DNA of 64,000 nt from an uncultured Muribaculaceae bacterium (lineage in GTDB: Bacteria; Bacteroidota; Bacteroidia; Bacteroidales; Muribaculaceae), in contig CAJUDL010000003.1 of NCBI GenBank assembly GCA_910585285.1, forward strand, positions 51,710-115,709. The letters are read 5' to 3'. Shown one piece after another: positions 35,371-44,068 of this stretch. A model generated the notes under the pieces. It searched no databases. It was given only the letters and a program-made list of their open reading frames with translations, and had not been told where the DNA came from. Every line of letters begins with the position of its first letter. Positions within the stretch are counted from its first letter, which is position 1. A program made the position numbers and the translations under genes.

Positions 35371-36945
35371 ATGAATCCTAAATCAAGAATATATATCGCA
35401 TCGGCAGTCATGCTCGCCGCAGGCGTGTTTGCCGGATGCACTCATGACTTCGAAGAGACAAACACAGACCCCAACAAAATGCTTGTTGGCGATCTCCAAC
35501 CCTATGGAATGTTTGAGAACCTCTTCTACACTACAGCAAAAAACAATACTTACTATGCCTACTATTGGTGTAACGAACTTGTTCAGTTCACTGCGTGCAC
35601 TCCGATGACTGCCCAAGAAAGGCATCGCTATAAAATTTCCGACAACCACTTTACATCCATATGGAGCAATTATGCTACCAAGGCAGGCAATGCAGTGCAT
35701 ATGTATAAACTCGCTGAGAAATTCAATGACGACGCATGCAAAGCAGTGGCATTGACATTGAAAGTGTATCTCCTCTCAAACCTGACTGACATTTTCGGAG
35801 ATATACCCTACAGTCAGGCTTATAAAGGTGAAGAAGGAATCGACCATCCTGTTTTCGACAGTCAGAAATCTGTTTACGAACAAATGTTCGCCGAACTTGA
35901 ACAGGCAAATGAACTTTATGCCGGCAAACCTACATTTGAGAAACCTACAATGGACCTTATGTATAACGGCGACATGAAGCTATGGAGAAAATTCAATAAT
36001 TCCATATATCTCCGCCTGTTGTGTCGTGTCAGTGGACGTTCTGAAATGAATGTAGGTGCAAAAATGCAGGAGATGCTTGATAATCCCTCGCAATACCCTC
36101 TGATTTCATCAAATGCAGAAAATGCGACAGTTAAGAACACAGGTATCGATCCATATTACAATCAATTCCGTCCGATTGAGATAGACAAAAGCAAGTTCAC
36201 AAGCAATTCCTATCTTATAACTGAGCAATTCCTCAAAATGACTTTGAATACAGAGGAGAATGAGCAGGATCCGCGTCTTACAACATGGGCAACCAAGCGC
36301 TCCGGTGTAGACGACTGGAAAGGCACAATCAGCGGTTGTCCTGCCGAAGATGCAGGAACAGCAGGTAAAGATGCCTCTCACCTGAATTACGAAGTGCTTG
36401 TACGCGACGATGCTCATGCGTTCCTCATGGACTATTCCGAAGTTCAGTTTATTTTGGCTGAGGCGGCTCTTAAGGGTCTGATTAATGGAGGTGAGGATGC
36501 TGCCAGAACATATTGTGAAAATGCAGTAACCGCCTCGTGCCAGAAATGGGCTCAATACGAAGAATTCTCTAAAGTAAAAGCTCCGATCAATGATGAGACA
36601 ATAAGTAAATTCCTTGGAGGAAAACTTGCGGGATGGGACAACAACGACAATAAGGAAAAACTTATCGCCGAACAGAAATTCCTTTCACTTTTCTGGGTGG
36701 GTATGGAGGCATACCATGAAATCAGACGCACAGGATGGCCCCTGCTGACAATTGGAGATGGAACTTATTACAATAATTATCAGTTCCCGCAGCGCATGGC
36801 ATATTGCACATCTACAACAGGTACTAATCCTGACAACGTGGCTGCGGCTCTTGCCAGGATGAATGGCGACAACACGATGAAAACCGCAGTGTGGTGGAGC
36901 ATAAAGGCAATTACAGGTAATTTTCCGGTAGCTAATCCAAGATAA
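35371..36945 (+). CDS. SusD-like lipoprotein (SusD-like_2/RagB relative)
   Basis: Partner lipoprotein of the preceding SusC; 524 residues, lipobox FAGC. The N-terminal ETNTDPNKMLVGDLQPYGMFENLFY and the helical VYLLSNLTDIFGDIPYSQAYKG segment are typical of the SusD-like_2 group rather than classical SusD. It starts 2 bp after the SusC stop codon, so translation is coupled. The ligand is unknown. Confidence 0.94.
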   Translation: MNPKSRIYIASAVMLAAGVFAGCTHDFEETNTDPNKMLVGDLQPYGMFENLFYTTAKNNTYYAYYWCNELVQFTACTPMTAQERHRYKISDNHFTSIWSNYATKAGNAVHMYKLAEKFNDDACKAVALTLKVYLLSNLTDIFGDIPYSQAYKGEEGIDHPVFDSQKSVYEQMFAELEQANELYAGKPTFEKPTMDLMYNGDMKLWRKFNNSIYLRLLCRVSGRSEMNVGAKMQEMLDNPSQYPLISSNAENATVKNTGIDPYYNQFRPIEIDKSKFTSNSYLITEQFLKMTLNTEENEQDPRLTTWATKRSGVDDWKGTISGCPAEDAGTAGKDASHLNYEVLVRDDAHAFLMDYSEVQFILAEAALKGLINGGEDAARTYCENAVTASCQKWAQYEEFSKVKAPINDETISKFLGGKLAGWDNNDNKEKLIAEQKFLSLFWVGMEAYHEIRRTGWPLLTIGDGTYYNNYQFPQRMAYCTSTTGTNPDNVAAALARMNGDNTMKTAVWWSIKAITGNFPVANPR

Positions 36946-36949
36946 TAAC

Positions 36950-38272
36950 ATGAAGACAAAATATTTATCAATAATTTCAGCAATATCGCTCGCAATCGCA
37001 GGGATAAGCCTTAGTGGTTGCGACAAAGAAGATGAACCGCAGACGGGCGATCTTTACTTCAACATTGAGAATATGGACAATCTTGTCCTTCCTCAGGAAG
37101 GGGTGGATGTAACCACATTCTCAAAAGGGAAAAAGTTTATAGTGCGTTCCAATGGGAACTGGCAATTTGTCCCGGAAGATGAGACAGAAATGTCTTGGGC
37201 AAAAGTATTTCCCATGGAGGGTGATGCCGACGGCATGATAAGAATATACAGCGAAGAGAATCTCTCGCCTGTACAACGTGTGGCACGATACAAAGTATTC
37301 CTCAACGGAGTCGAACAGCCTCAGATGCTCACTTTCAGTCAGGAGGGATGTGAGCCATTCCTGAAGCTCTCTACCGCGCTTGTCACCCTTAAGCGCGCCG
37401 GTGGAGAAGTCTCGATCACTGTTGATGCAAACCTCGACTGGGAATGCTCGGTTGAAGGCGCGGATGCCTCTCGCTTCACCGCAACTGCTGTTTCTTCGCA
37501 GGAAATCCAGGTCAGCACCGACCGGATAAATGATACAGGCGATGATATTACCGCCACTCTTGTGGTAAAAGGCAAAGGGGAATTTTCCGACATAACACAG
37601 CTCGTGGCTATTGAACAACTTTATGCCACTTTCTTCGATGATTTCAGCTGGCTGCCCAATCCTAAAGCCGGTATTCTGGGCTGGAACGCACATGGTTCCG
37701 AGTTAGGTATGTCAAGCTGGACAGATGAACAGATAGCTCATGGATGGACCTCGATCTCCACTTGGTTCTATTATCGCGACAAATTTGTGAAATTCGGCAA
37801 AGGCGGCTATGGCGGCGATGCCTGCTCTCCTGCCGTTCCCGAACTCGGAAGCAACACAAATGCCACCATTTCGTGGTCAGCACTCGGATACGGAACTTCA
37901 AAGAATGTAAAAGAAGACCACAACATGTTCTATGTCGCAATTCTCGGTCCTGGCAAGATCATTGGATGCAGTTCTCAGGGTGAAATGGGATATACGACCG
38001 GATATCGCGATGACAATGGTAAGAATGTCACTCTCGATGCCGTCAAATTCACTTTCGATGATAACGCATGGATGATTCCGGCTCTCGACTCTACAGCCAC
38101 TGTAATCTGGCAGACTCCTTCAGCTCAGTTCTCGATCAATGTGCAGGGCATGGACGGAACATCACGCGTGGTCTTCGTTGCAGGTCCCGGCACCCTTGAA
38201 AACCTCTATCAGGAACCGAACGGCAAACAGTCGCGTATGTTTATGGATAACTTCAAAATTGTTGAAAACTGA
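36950..38272 (+). CDS. BACON-domain surface lipoprotein, putative glycan/ligand-binding protein
   Basis: 440 residues, lipobox ISLSGC. After an N-terminal beta domain there is a BACON-like Ig domain (about 120-215, FLKLSTALVTLKRAGGEVSITVDANLDWECSVEG), followed by a jelly-roll-like C-terminal region (FFDDFSWLPNPKAGILGWN...SRMFMDNFKIVEN). Proteins in this position (SusC-SusD-X) are usually surface ligand-binding partners (SGBP role). It lies 4 bp after susD. No catalytic motif. Confidence 0.85.
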   Translation: MKTKYLSIISAISLAIAGISLSGCDKEDEPQTGDLYFNIENMDNLVLPQEGVDVTTFSKGKKFIVRSNGNWQFVPEDETEMSWAKVFPMEGDADGMIRIYSEENLSPVQRVARYKVFLNGVEQPQMLTFSQEGCEPFLKLSTALVTLKRAGGEVSITVDANLDWECSVEGADASRFTATAVSSQEIQVSTDRINDTGDDITATLVVKGKGEFSDITQLVAIEQLYATFFDDFSWLPNPKAGILGWNAHGSELGMSSWTDEQIAHGWTSISTWFYYRDKFVKFGKGGYGGDACSPAVPELGSNTNATISWSALGYGTSKNVKEDHNMFYVAILGPGKIIGCSSQGEMGYTTGYRDDNGKNVTLDAVKFTFDDNAWMIPALDSTATVIWQTPSAQFSINVQGMDGTSRVVFVAGPGTLENLYQEPNGKQSRMFMDNFKIVEN

Positions 38273-38287
38273 TTATATAGGAATCAC

Positions 38288-38315
38288 AGGTCTCCGGAAT
38301 AATTCCCGGAGACCT
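38288..38315 (+). other. Intercistronic stem-loop
   Basis: AGGTCTCCGG (38288-38297) pairs perfectly with CCGGAGACCT (38306-38315). AAAACC follows rather than a T-run, so it is more likely an RNA-stability or processing element, or a weak attenuator, between the SusC-SusD-BACON genes and the downstream enzymes. Confidence 0.7.
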
Positions 38316-38351
38316 AAAACCAATTCTTTAAACACATTAATACTATTTATC

Positions 38352-39152
38352 ATGAAGAAAAAATTTTTACTCTTTTCCTTTTTGCTCGCATGTGTAGGCA
38401 GCGGCGCAAAGGCTGATGAAGTCACTTTTGACTTCTCTACTCCGGCTGATCTCGGAAAGTTTACGTATGCTCCACTTTCTATTTCAGAGTTGATAAAATC
38501 AACTTATCTCAACAATAAAGGAGTTGAAAAAGACAGATGCTATATTTCGAATGGCAGCAGCTACGTTCTCATCCTTGAAGGCGAAACCATCTCAAAGGAT
38601 GGAGTAACACTGTTTCTTGACAATCCAGAGAAAGTGACAAATTATCCGCGCTATTTTTTCGGCCCGATTGATAAATTTCCTGAGACAGATCCGAAAGCAG
38701 AGGACTTCTATAGTGACATCAGATGGTATACCAAAGAGACTCTTCAGATTTCTGTAGACGAAACCAAAAAGATTGACAAGGTCGTTCTCTGCGCTGCTTA
38801 CGAGGGACTAAAAAACCGCGATAACAGCGAGACAATCATTCAGACCGAAGGTGGGGTACAAACATTCTCCGATGATAAAACCCTCAACACCTGGGTTGCT
38901 GATCAGGGAACACAGGTTTCTGAAATTCTCTATAAAGCTATAGGTTCTTCTACCCAGATGGCTTATACAATCACAGTCACTTATTCTGACAAAGAGAATG
39001 GTTCAGGCATTTCATCTGTAAATTCAAACGATGACAATGCTCCGGTTGAATATTACGACCTCACAGGCGTGCGCTGCAATCCCGACAACCTCACTCCCGG
39101 AATCTACGTGATGCGCAAAGGAGCATCCGTAAAAAAAGTTTCCATTAAATAA
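38352..39152 (+). CDS. Secreted protein with short C-terminal sorting-like tail
   Basis: 266 residues from the ATG at 38352 (signal MKKKFLLFSFLLACVGSGAKA); an upstream in-frame extension runs through the end of the previous gene and is rejected. The body is beta-rich and of unknown function (DEVTFDFSTPADLGKFTYAPLSISE ...). The last 50 residues (SGISSVNSNDD then VEYYDLTGVRCNPDNLTPGIY and KKVSIK) match the tails of the proteins at 39243 and 62374. The pattern resembles the end of type IX secretion C-terminal domains, so surface display or export by that route is possible (inference). Confidence 0.85.
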   Translation: MKKKFLLFSFLLACVGSGAKADEVTFDFSTPADLGKFTYAPLSISELIKSTYLNNKGVEKDRCYISNGSSYVLILEGETISKDGVTLFLDNPEKVTNYPRYFFGPIDKFPETDPKAEDFYSDIRWYTKETLQISVDETKKIDKVVLCAAYEGLKNRDNSETIIQTEGGVQTFSDDKTLNTWVADQGTQVSEILYKAIGSSTQMAYTITVTYSDKENGSGISSVNSNDDNAPVEYYDLTGVRCNPDNLTPGIYVMRKGASVKKVSIK

Positions 39153-39177
39153 AATATAAGAAGTTGTTTAATTTTAG

Positions 39178-39223
39178 TCCACAAAGTCGGTTGGAATTTA
39201 AAAATTTCAGCTAACTTTGTGGA
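39178..39223 (+). promoter_or_regulatory. Hairpin with embedded possible -7 element upstream of the phosphodiester glycosidase
   Basis: TCCACAAAGT (39178-39187) pairs with ACTTTGTGGA (39214-39223). The right arm contains TAACTTTG (39212-39219), which fits TAnnTTTG. No clean TTTG -33 element is present at the right spacing. Use would give a leader of about 16 nt. The stem could instead be a weak terminator for the preceding gene. Confidence 0.45.
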
Positions 39224-39242
39224 TTGCTATATTATTTCACAA

Positions 39243-40955
39243 ATGAACACACGATTCCTTTTATCTCTTCTTTCTATTGCTTTCGGCTTCACCTCCCTGG
39301 TAAATGCCGAAGAAATCCAGATAGGAGAAAAACAATATAAAGCAGAACGTCTTATCGAGCGTAAGATTGGTCCCGGCACGACATACATCCGTCTCCGGCT
39401 ACCTGACTACCCGCTGAATGTTAATCTCGTAACTGTAGATCTCAACAACCCGTATAACCGTATCGAAACAACGATCGCAAATGAATCGGCAAAGGGGACG
39501 GAAAGTCTCGTAACCGCAGCGCGTCGTCAGGATAGCGATGCTCATCATCCTCTTGCGGCAGCCAATGCCAATTTCTGGGTGGTTGGATCGCAGAAAGAAT
39601 ATCCCCTCTATGCCGGAATCACACGTAATGCAAGTGTCCGGAACGGTAAGATGGTGACTGAATCCAACAAAAACAAAGAGAAATGGGATGGCGGCACGGA
39701 ACGAACCGGTGTTGTAACTGTCTCCTACGACAAAACATTGAATATTGATTACTGCACCCCAACCCTTTGCTTCAGAGATGCTTCCTCCAGCAAAGAGAAA
39801 AACATACAGACATGCAACAAGGGATTCCAAGCCAAAGCATATGCCATGTATAACAGCTTCTATGGTCGCGACCGCGAATTCATGCCTTATGCTGAAGTCA
39901 AGGATGCCAATGGAAATAAGAAATTTCAACTCAAGGAAGATGTAACGGATGGCATAGAAGTATATCTCACAATGGACGAAGGTGAGAAATGGACTGGTGG
40001 TGATGATATCAAATTTACTGTCAAGGAAGTTAAAAAGAATACTAATGCCCGTGGCAAACTGGGAGACTATGATCTTGCCATTGTCTCTTTCGGAGGTGCC
40101 AATCAAACCCTTAAAGAAGGTGACCCTGTTATATTGAAATACTACTGGACTTTTGATGGGAACATTACTCCTGTAGTTGAACAGGCGATCGGCGGCAACG
40201 CAATGGTTATGAGACATGGCGAGCTAACCGACCATAATTACAATGAGGATTACAACAGCATGGTTTATTCCCGCACTGCTTATGGATGCTCGGAAGATGG
40301 CAAAACTCTCTACATGTTGGTTATCGATAAATCCACAGATCCGGTCTATGGCAAATCCGCCGGTTGCTCAACAGCTGTCATGTGCGAGATTGCACGCCAC
40401 TTCGGATGCTACAACATGTCGAACTTCGATGCCGGTGGCTCCGCAGAACTCATGGTTGACTTCGCGATTGTGAATAAAACTACGGAATCAACACCCCGCA
40501 ACGTCGCCAACGGCTGGATGGTCTTCTCCATCGCTCCGGAAGGAGACAAAACGCTTGCATCAATAGAATTTGACCATCCTGTCATAAGCCTGTCTGCCGG
40601 TGAATCTTTTACTCCGGTTATACTCGGTTATAACCAATATGGTGAGCTTATTAATAATAACGTAACAGACTTTGTTCTATCCTGCGATCCGGGAATTGGT
40701 AAATGCAACGGAAAAGCTTTCACTGCCGGGAAAGTCCCAGCTTCAGGATTACTGACTGCTACCGTCAACGGCATATCAGTCAGCAAAGCAGTGGATGTTG
40801 CAGGAGGTTCCGGAGTAGAGGAAATCCCGCTTGACATAAAGTCGGAGGTCGTAGAGTATTATAATATTTCAGGGGTAAGATGTGTTAAACCTGAGACCCC
40901 GGGAATCTACATCCGTCGCGCAGGGAACAAGGTGGAAAAGATTATTATCAACTAA
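39243..40955 (+). CDS. NAGPA-type phosphodiester glycosidase, secreted
   Basis: 570 residues from the ATG at 39243 (signal FLLSLLSIAFGFTSLVNA). The body, about residues 40-400, matches the phosphodiester glycosidase family (relatives of the lysosomal enzyme that removes GlcNAc from GlcNAc-1-P-mannose): PLAAANANFWVVG, SRTAYGCSEDGKTLYMLVIDK and NFDAGGSAELMV, the counterpart of the family's DGGGSS motif. It is followed by an Ig-like domain (about 425-520) and the C-terminal tail VEYYNISGVRC...GIYIRRAGNKVEKIIIN. The predicted role is removal of sugars linked through a phosphodiester. It is followed closely (15 bp) by the SGNH hydrolase. Confidence 0.88.
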   Translation: MNTRFLLSLLSIAFGFTSLVNAEEIQIGEKQYKAERLIERKIGPGTTYIRLRLPDYPLNVNLVTVDLNNPYNRIETTIANESAKGTESLVTAARRQDSDAHHPLAAANANFWVVGSQKEYPLYAGITRNASVRNGKMVTESNKNKEKWDGGTERTGVVTVSYDKTLNIDYCTPTLCFRDASSSKEKNIQTCNKGFQAKAYAMYNSFYGRDREFMPYAEVKDANGNKKFQLKEDVTDGIEVYLTMDEGEKWTGGDDIKFTVKEVKKNTNARGKLGDYDLAIVSFGGANQTLKEGDPVILKYYWTFDGNITPVVEQAIGGNAMVMRHGELTDHNYNEDYNSMVYSRTAYGCSEDGKTLYMLVIDKSTDPVYGKSAGCSTAVMCEIARHFGCYNMSNFDAGGSAELMVDFAIVNKTTESTPRNVANGWMVFSIAPEGDKTLASIEFDHPVISLSAGESFTPVILGYNQYGELINNNVTDFVLSCDPGIGKCNGKAFTAGKVPASGLLTATVNGISVSKAVDVAGGSGVEEIPLDIKSEVVEYYNISGVRCVKPETPGIYIRRAGNKVEKIIIN

Positions 40956-40970
40956 TCAACAATATTAATT

Positions 40971-42086
40971 ATGAACAAGCTTATTCCGCTGCTTATCATC
41001 GCAGCCTTCTGTCTCCCCACATGGGGTGTGAGTACCAAGAACCTGAAATACGTTGATGCGTCTACGCTGACAATGGTAAACAAACCTCAGAAAGATGGTC
41101 CCCGTTTGCGCAGAATAGACACGGACAAATATCCTGATCTCACTTCGCGTGTGCGCCATTATCTTAACATGCCTACCGGCATGGCTGTAAAGTTTCGGAC
41201 AAACAGTCCGGTGATCCGCGCCAAATGGACAACACTCGACACTCTTCGCCACACCAATATGGCATCAATTTCGGAAAAAGGATTGGATCTTTACATCAAA
41301 AAAGATGGTAAATGGCTGTGGGCAGGATTCGGAAATCCGAAATTCAGAGGAACAAAACACGAATCCACGATGATAAATGACATGGACACAACCATGAAGG
41401 AATGCCTTGTTTATCTTCCAACCTTCATGCAGCTTAATTCTCTCGAAATCGGAGTTACTCCAGACTCAAAGATTGAATCTTGTGGAGAGATTAAGCGTGC
41501 TCCGGTAGTGGCAATGGGATCAAGCTACACACATGGTTCGGGCACATCACGCGCCGGAATGGCTTGGCCTGCCCAGCTTTCTCGACTATTAGGAGTTGAC
41601 ATTGCCAACTATGGTACAAGTGGACAGCAGAAAATGGAACAGTTTTTTGCCGACATAATTTGTGACACAGACGCCGACATGTTTATCTTCGATTGCTTTT
41701 CGAATCCTTCACCCGAGGAAATCCATGATCGCTTTGTGCCATTTGTAAAGAAAATACGCACAAAGCATCCGAAAACTCCACTTGTGTTCCTTGAAACAGT
41801 AGACAGGGAATGGAAAAACTTTGATTTGAAAAAACGTAAGTTTGAAAATGACAAGGAACAAGCGGCACGTGAAGAAATCGCAAAAGTCATGAAAAATGAT
41901 CCCAATATCTACTTTTTCGAACCCGGCTTATATACCGGTAGTGATCATGAGACAAGCGTAGATGGCACACATCCCGGCGACATGGGATACCAACGTGCGG
42001 CAATTAACATTGCTGAAAAAATAAACGCAACACCGGCACTCAAAAAAATAATAGATGCTGCAAAAACAGCTAAATGCTGCAAATAA
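40971..42086 (+). CDS. Secreted SGNH/GDSL-family hydrolase (esterase)
   Basis: 371 residues with signal peptide (LIPLLIIAAFCLPTWG). An N-terminal beta domain (about 25-170) precedes the SGNH domain. SGNH blocks: GSSYTHG with predicted nucleophile S185, NYGTSGQ (block II Gly), FDCFSNP (block III Asn) and VDGTHPGDMGY (block V Asp/His). The family removes acyl groups from carbohydrates or lipids. In this cluster it may remove acetyl or aminoacyl esters from a phosphate-rich polymer (inference). A terminator follows. Confidence 0.88.
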   Translation: MNKLIPLLIIAAFCLPTWGVSTKNLKYVDASTLTMVNKPQKDGPRLRRIDTDKYPDLTSRVRHYLNMPTGMAVKFRTNSPVIRAKWTTLDTLRHTNMASISEKGLDLYIKKDGKWLWAGFGNPKFRGTKHESTMINDMDTTMKECLVYLPTFMQLNSLEIGVTPDSKIESCGEIKRAPVVAMGSSYTHGSGTSRAGMAWPAQLSRLLGVDIANYGTSGQQKMEQFFADIICDTDADMFIFDCFSNPSPEEIHDRFVPFVKKIRTKHPKTPLVFLETVDREWKNFDLKKRKFENDKEQAAREEIAKVMKNDPNIYFFEPGLYTGSDHETSVDGTHPGDMGYQRAAINIAEKINATPALKKIIDAAKTAKCCK

Positions 42087-42109
42087 CATCTCAATATTCA
42101 TAACTCTCG

Positions 42110-42150
42110 GACTGCCGCTGATATAAATTTTCAGTGGCAGTCTTGTTTAT
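42110..42150 (+). terminator. Terminator of module B
   Basis: GACTGCCGCTGA (42110-42121) pairs with TCAGTGGCAGTC (42131-42142) with one G-T pair; TTGTTTATT follows. It closes the plus-strand run 28974-42086. Confidence 0.85.
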
Positions 42151-42186
42151 TGTACTTTGAAAATGCCACGTATATTTAGAGGCTGT

Positions 42187-42762
42187 TTAGAAATTGAGGG
42201 AGTCGAGGGTGGTGAAGATGAGCATGGCTTCGGTGAGACGGCGCAGCTCTGCAAGAGCCTGGCTGATGTAATACTGCACGGTTTTCTGGCTTACGCCTAA
42301 ATGCTCTGCAATCTCGGCATAGGTCTTGTGCTCATAACGGCTCATACGGAATGCCACACGTTGCGGCTCAGGCATATTCGAGATCATCAGGTCTATCATC
42401 TCAAGAAGATCGGAGGTAGTCACAACTTTCTCTCCGTCGTAATAATTCTCATTTCCGTCATTTCCAACTTCCGACTCATATTCAGAAACAACCTGCTGAT
42501 GCCTGAATTCCTTGAAGATCGCATTGCGGGTCATCTGAAAGAGATAAGCCTTAAGCGATTCGATATCTTTCAGACTCTCACGATTCTCCCATAAGGAACA
42601 AAAAATATTGTGAGTGATATCATCAACATCCTCACGCACACGGATAAATCGATATGCGAAATTGCTCACTGATGGAGCATAACGCATATAGAGAATGCCA
42701 AGAGCGCCGGTGTCTCCCCCGCGCATTCTTTCTATTAATTCATTATCCGAAACTTCACTCAT
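42187..42762 (-). CDS. ECF sigma factor
   Basis: 191 residues. Region 2 (FAYRFIRVREDVDDITHNIFCSLWENRESLKDIESLKAYLFQMTRNAI) and region 4 (MPEPQRVAFRMSRYEHKTYAEIAEHLGVSQKTVQYYISQALAELR) are clear; it belongs to the FecI-like Bacteroidetes type. No FecR gene is next to it; the orphan FecR at 30716 is the likely partner. The gene converges with module B and is preceded by dispersed element copy B. Confidence 0.93.
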   Translation of the reverse strand: MSEVSDNELIERMRGGDTGALGILYMRYAPSVSNFAYRFIRVREDVDDITHNIFCSLWENRESLKDIESLKAYLFQMTRNAIFKEFRHQQVVSEYESEVGNDGNENYYDGEKVVTTSDLLEMIDLMISNMPEPQRVAFRMSRYEHKTYAEIAEHLGVSQKTVQYYISQALAELRRLTEAMLIFTTLDSLNF

Positions 42763-42785
42763 ATGAGACTATGCAAGCAGCTTTT

Positions 42786-42960
42786 ATTATTCAACTTTCG
42801 CAAGCAGAAAGTTGAAGTTTATAAGTTTAATGCGCAATGTGCAGTTTATGAGTTTATTTTTTGCCACTAAATAGATGATATTCAAATAGAAGTCGCATCT
42901 GATAAACTATTAAACTTCTAAACTTTTAAACTTTAAGTTGAAGCTTGCGAGACTTAAGTT
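42786..42960. repeat. Dispersed intergenic element, copy B
   Basis: Same two arms as copy A (14897-15314) but in the opposite orientation and with a 175-bp span. The right arm, read on the minus strand, shows the four tandem 8-mers AGTTTAAA, AGTTTAGA, AGTTTAAT, AGTTTATC. Both arms contain CGCAAGC facing inwards. No ORF. Confidence 0.75.
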
Positions 42961-42984
42961 AATTATATAACAAATTTAGCAACA

Positions 42985-43016
42985 TTTAGTCAATTTCGCA
43001 AATTTTTGTAATTTTG
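42985..43016 (+). promoter_or_regulatory. Probable promoter of rnz
   Basis: TAATTTTG at 43009-43016 fits the -7 consensus; TTTA at 42985-42988 with a 20-nt spacer is one mismatch from the -33 TTTG. The predicted leader is about 40 nt. Confidence 0.6.
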
Positions 43017-43062
43017 TATTCTCTAATCCTGCAACCAAATTTTTGAATTTTCATTACCGACT

Positions 43063-43977
43063 ATGTCGACATTCACAATACATACTCTCGGGTGTGGCTC
43101 TGCCAAACCGACTCTTAGACACCAGCCCTCCTCCACAGTGGTAGACTATCGCGGCAACCTCTTTATGATAGACTGCGGGGAGGGAGCACAGCAGGCGTTT
43201 CAGCGTCATCACCTCAAATTCTCGCGCCTCGGACATATTTTTCTGACTCACCTCCACGGTGATCACGTTCTTGGATTGCCGGGATTGATATCGTCTTTAG
43301 GTTTAGGTGGTGCCGGGGGTAAGATTGTGATACATACTTTTGCTGATGGCAAGAAAATTCTCAGCAAAATTTTCGATTTCTTCGCAAGAGAATTGCCGTT
43401 TGAAGTGGAATTCAATGTCATAAAACCTGTGGAGGCGGTTATCCTTGACACTCCTTCTCTCACTGTCCGCACTATTCCCTTGAACCATAGGATACCCACC
43501 GTAGGATTCGTCTTCGAAGAGAAAGAAAAACCGAGACACATACGCCGTGACATGATCGACTTCCATGGCGTTCCCTTTTCGATGATCAACCGTATCAAAG
43601 CGGGGGAAGATTTCATCAAACCTGACGGAACCGTGATACCGAACATCATGCTTACCACCGATCCCACTCCTCCCCTCTCTTATGCCCATATCAGCGACAC
43701 GGCATATATCCCCGACATTGCGGCGAAGATTGGTCCGGTAGATCTGCTTTTTCATGAGACAACCTATCTTGACTGCCATCTGGCGGAAGCCGCTCAACGT
43801 GGACATTCCACCGCTCGCCAGGCGGCAACCGTGGCTCGCGATGCCGGTGCAAAAGCCCTCCTTACGGGTCATTACTCCTCGCGCTATAAAAACGACGAGG
43901 GCTTCCGTGAAGAAGCCCTCGAGATCTTTCCTAATATCATCCTCAACCGAGAAGGATTAATCACACCCTTGGATTAA
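43063..43977 (+). CDS. rnz: Ribonuclease Z
   Basis: tRNA 3'-processing endonuclease of the metallo-beta-lactamase fold; 304 residues, the normal bacterial length. Zinc ligands are visible in THLHGDHVLGLPGL, with AHISDTAY, LLFHETTYLD and LLTGHYSSRY further on. It stands alone with its own promoter, and its stop codon TAA is contributed by the inverted repeat at 43975-44068. Confidence 0.96.
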   Translation: MSTFTIHTLGCGSAKPTLRHQPSSTVVDYRGNLFMIDCGEGAQQAFQRHHLKFSRLGHIFLTHLHGDHVLGLPGLISSLGLGGAGGKIVIHTFADGKKILSKIFDFFARELPFEVEFNVIKPVEAVILDTPSLTVRTIPLNHRIPTVGFVFEEKEKPRHIRRDMIDFHGVPFSMINRIKAGEDFIKPDGTVIPNIMLTTDPTPPLSYAHISDTAYIPDIAAKIGPVDLLFHETTYLDCHLAEAAQRGHSTARQAATVARDAGAKALLTGHYSSRYKNDEGFREEALEIFPNIILNREGLITPLD

Positions 43978-44068
43978 TTAGGAATTAGAAATTAGAAATG
44001 AGGAATTCACAACCTCAACTCCGAATCCTCCTTATAATTCCTAAATCCTAACTCCTAATTCCTAATTA
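43975..44068. terminator. Shared inverted repeat between convergent rnz and A2M genes
   Basis: TAATTAGGAATTAG (43975-43988) is perfectly inverted at 44055-44068; degenerate TTAGGA-type repeats extend both arms inward by about 20 nt more. The stop codons of both flanking genes lie inside the arms (TAA at 43975-43977; TAG at 44055-44057). It probably serves as a bidirectional terminator and may have inserted across the two gene ends. Confidence 0.65.

Larger units (their letters stand above)
42763..43062. other. Divergent 300-bp spacer between the ECF sigma and rnz genes
   Basis: Gene-free. It is largely occupied by dispersed element copy B (42786-42960), followed by an A/T-rich stretch with the rnz promoter candidate (42985-43016). 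I see no convincing promoter for the sigma gene at 42762. Confidence 0.7.

Noticed and set aside
38139..38351. N-terminal extension of the 38352 protein
   Set aside because: It reads through the end of the BACON gene and a hairpin; the signal peptide begins at 38352.
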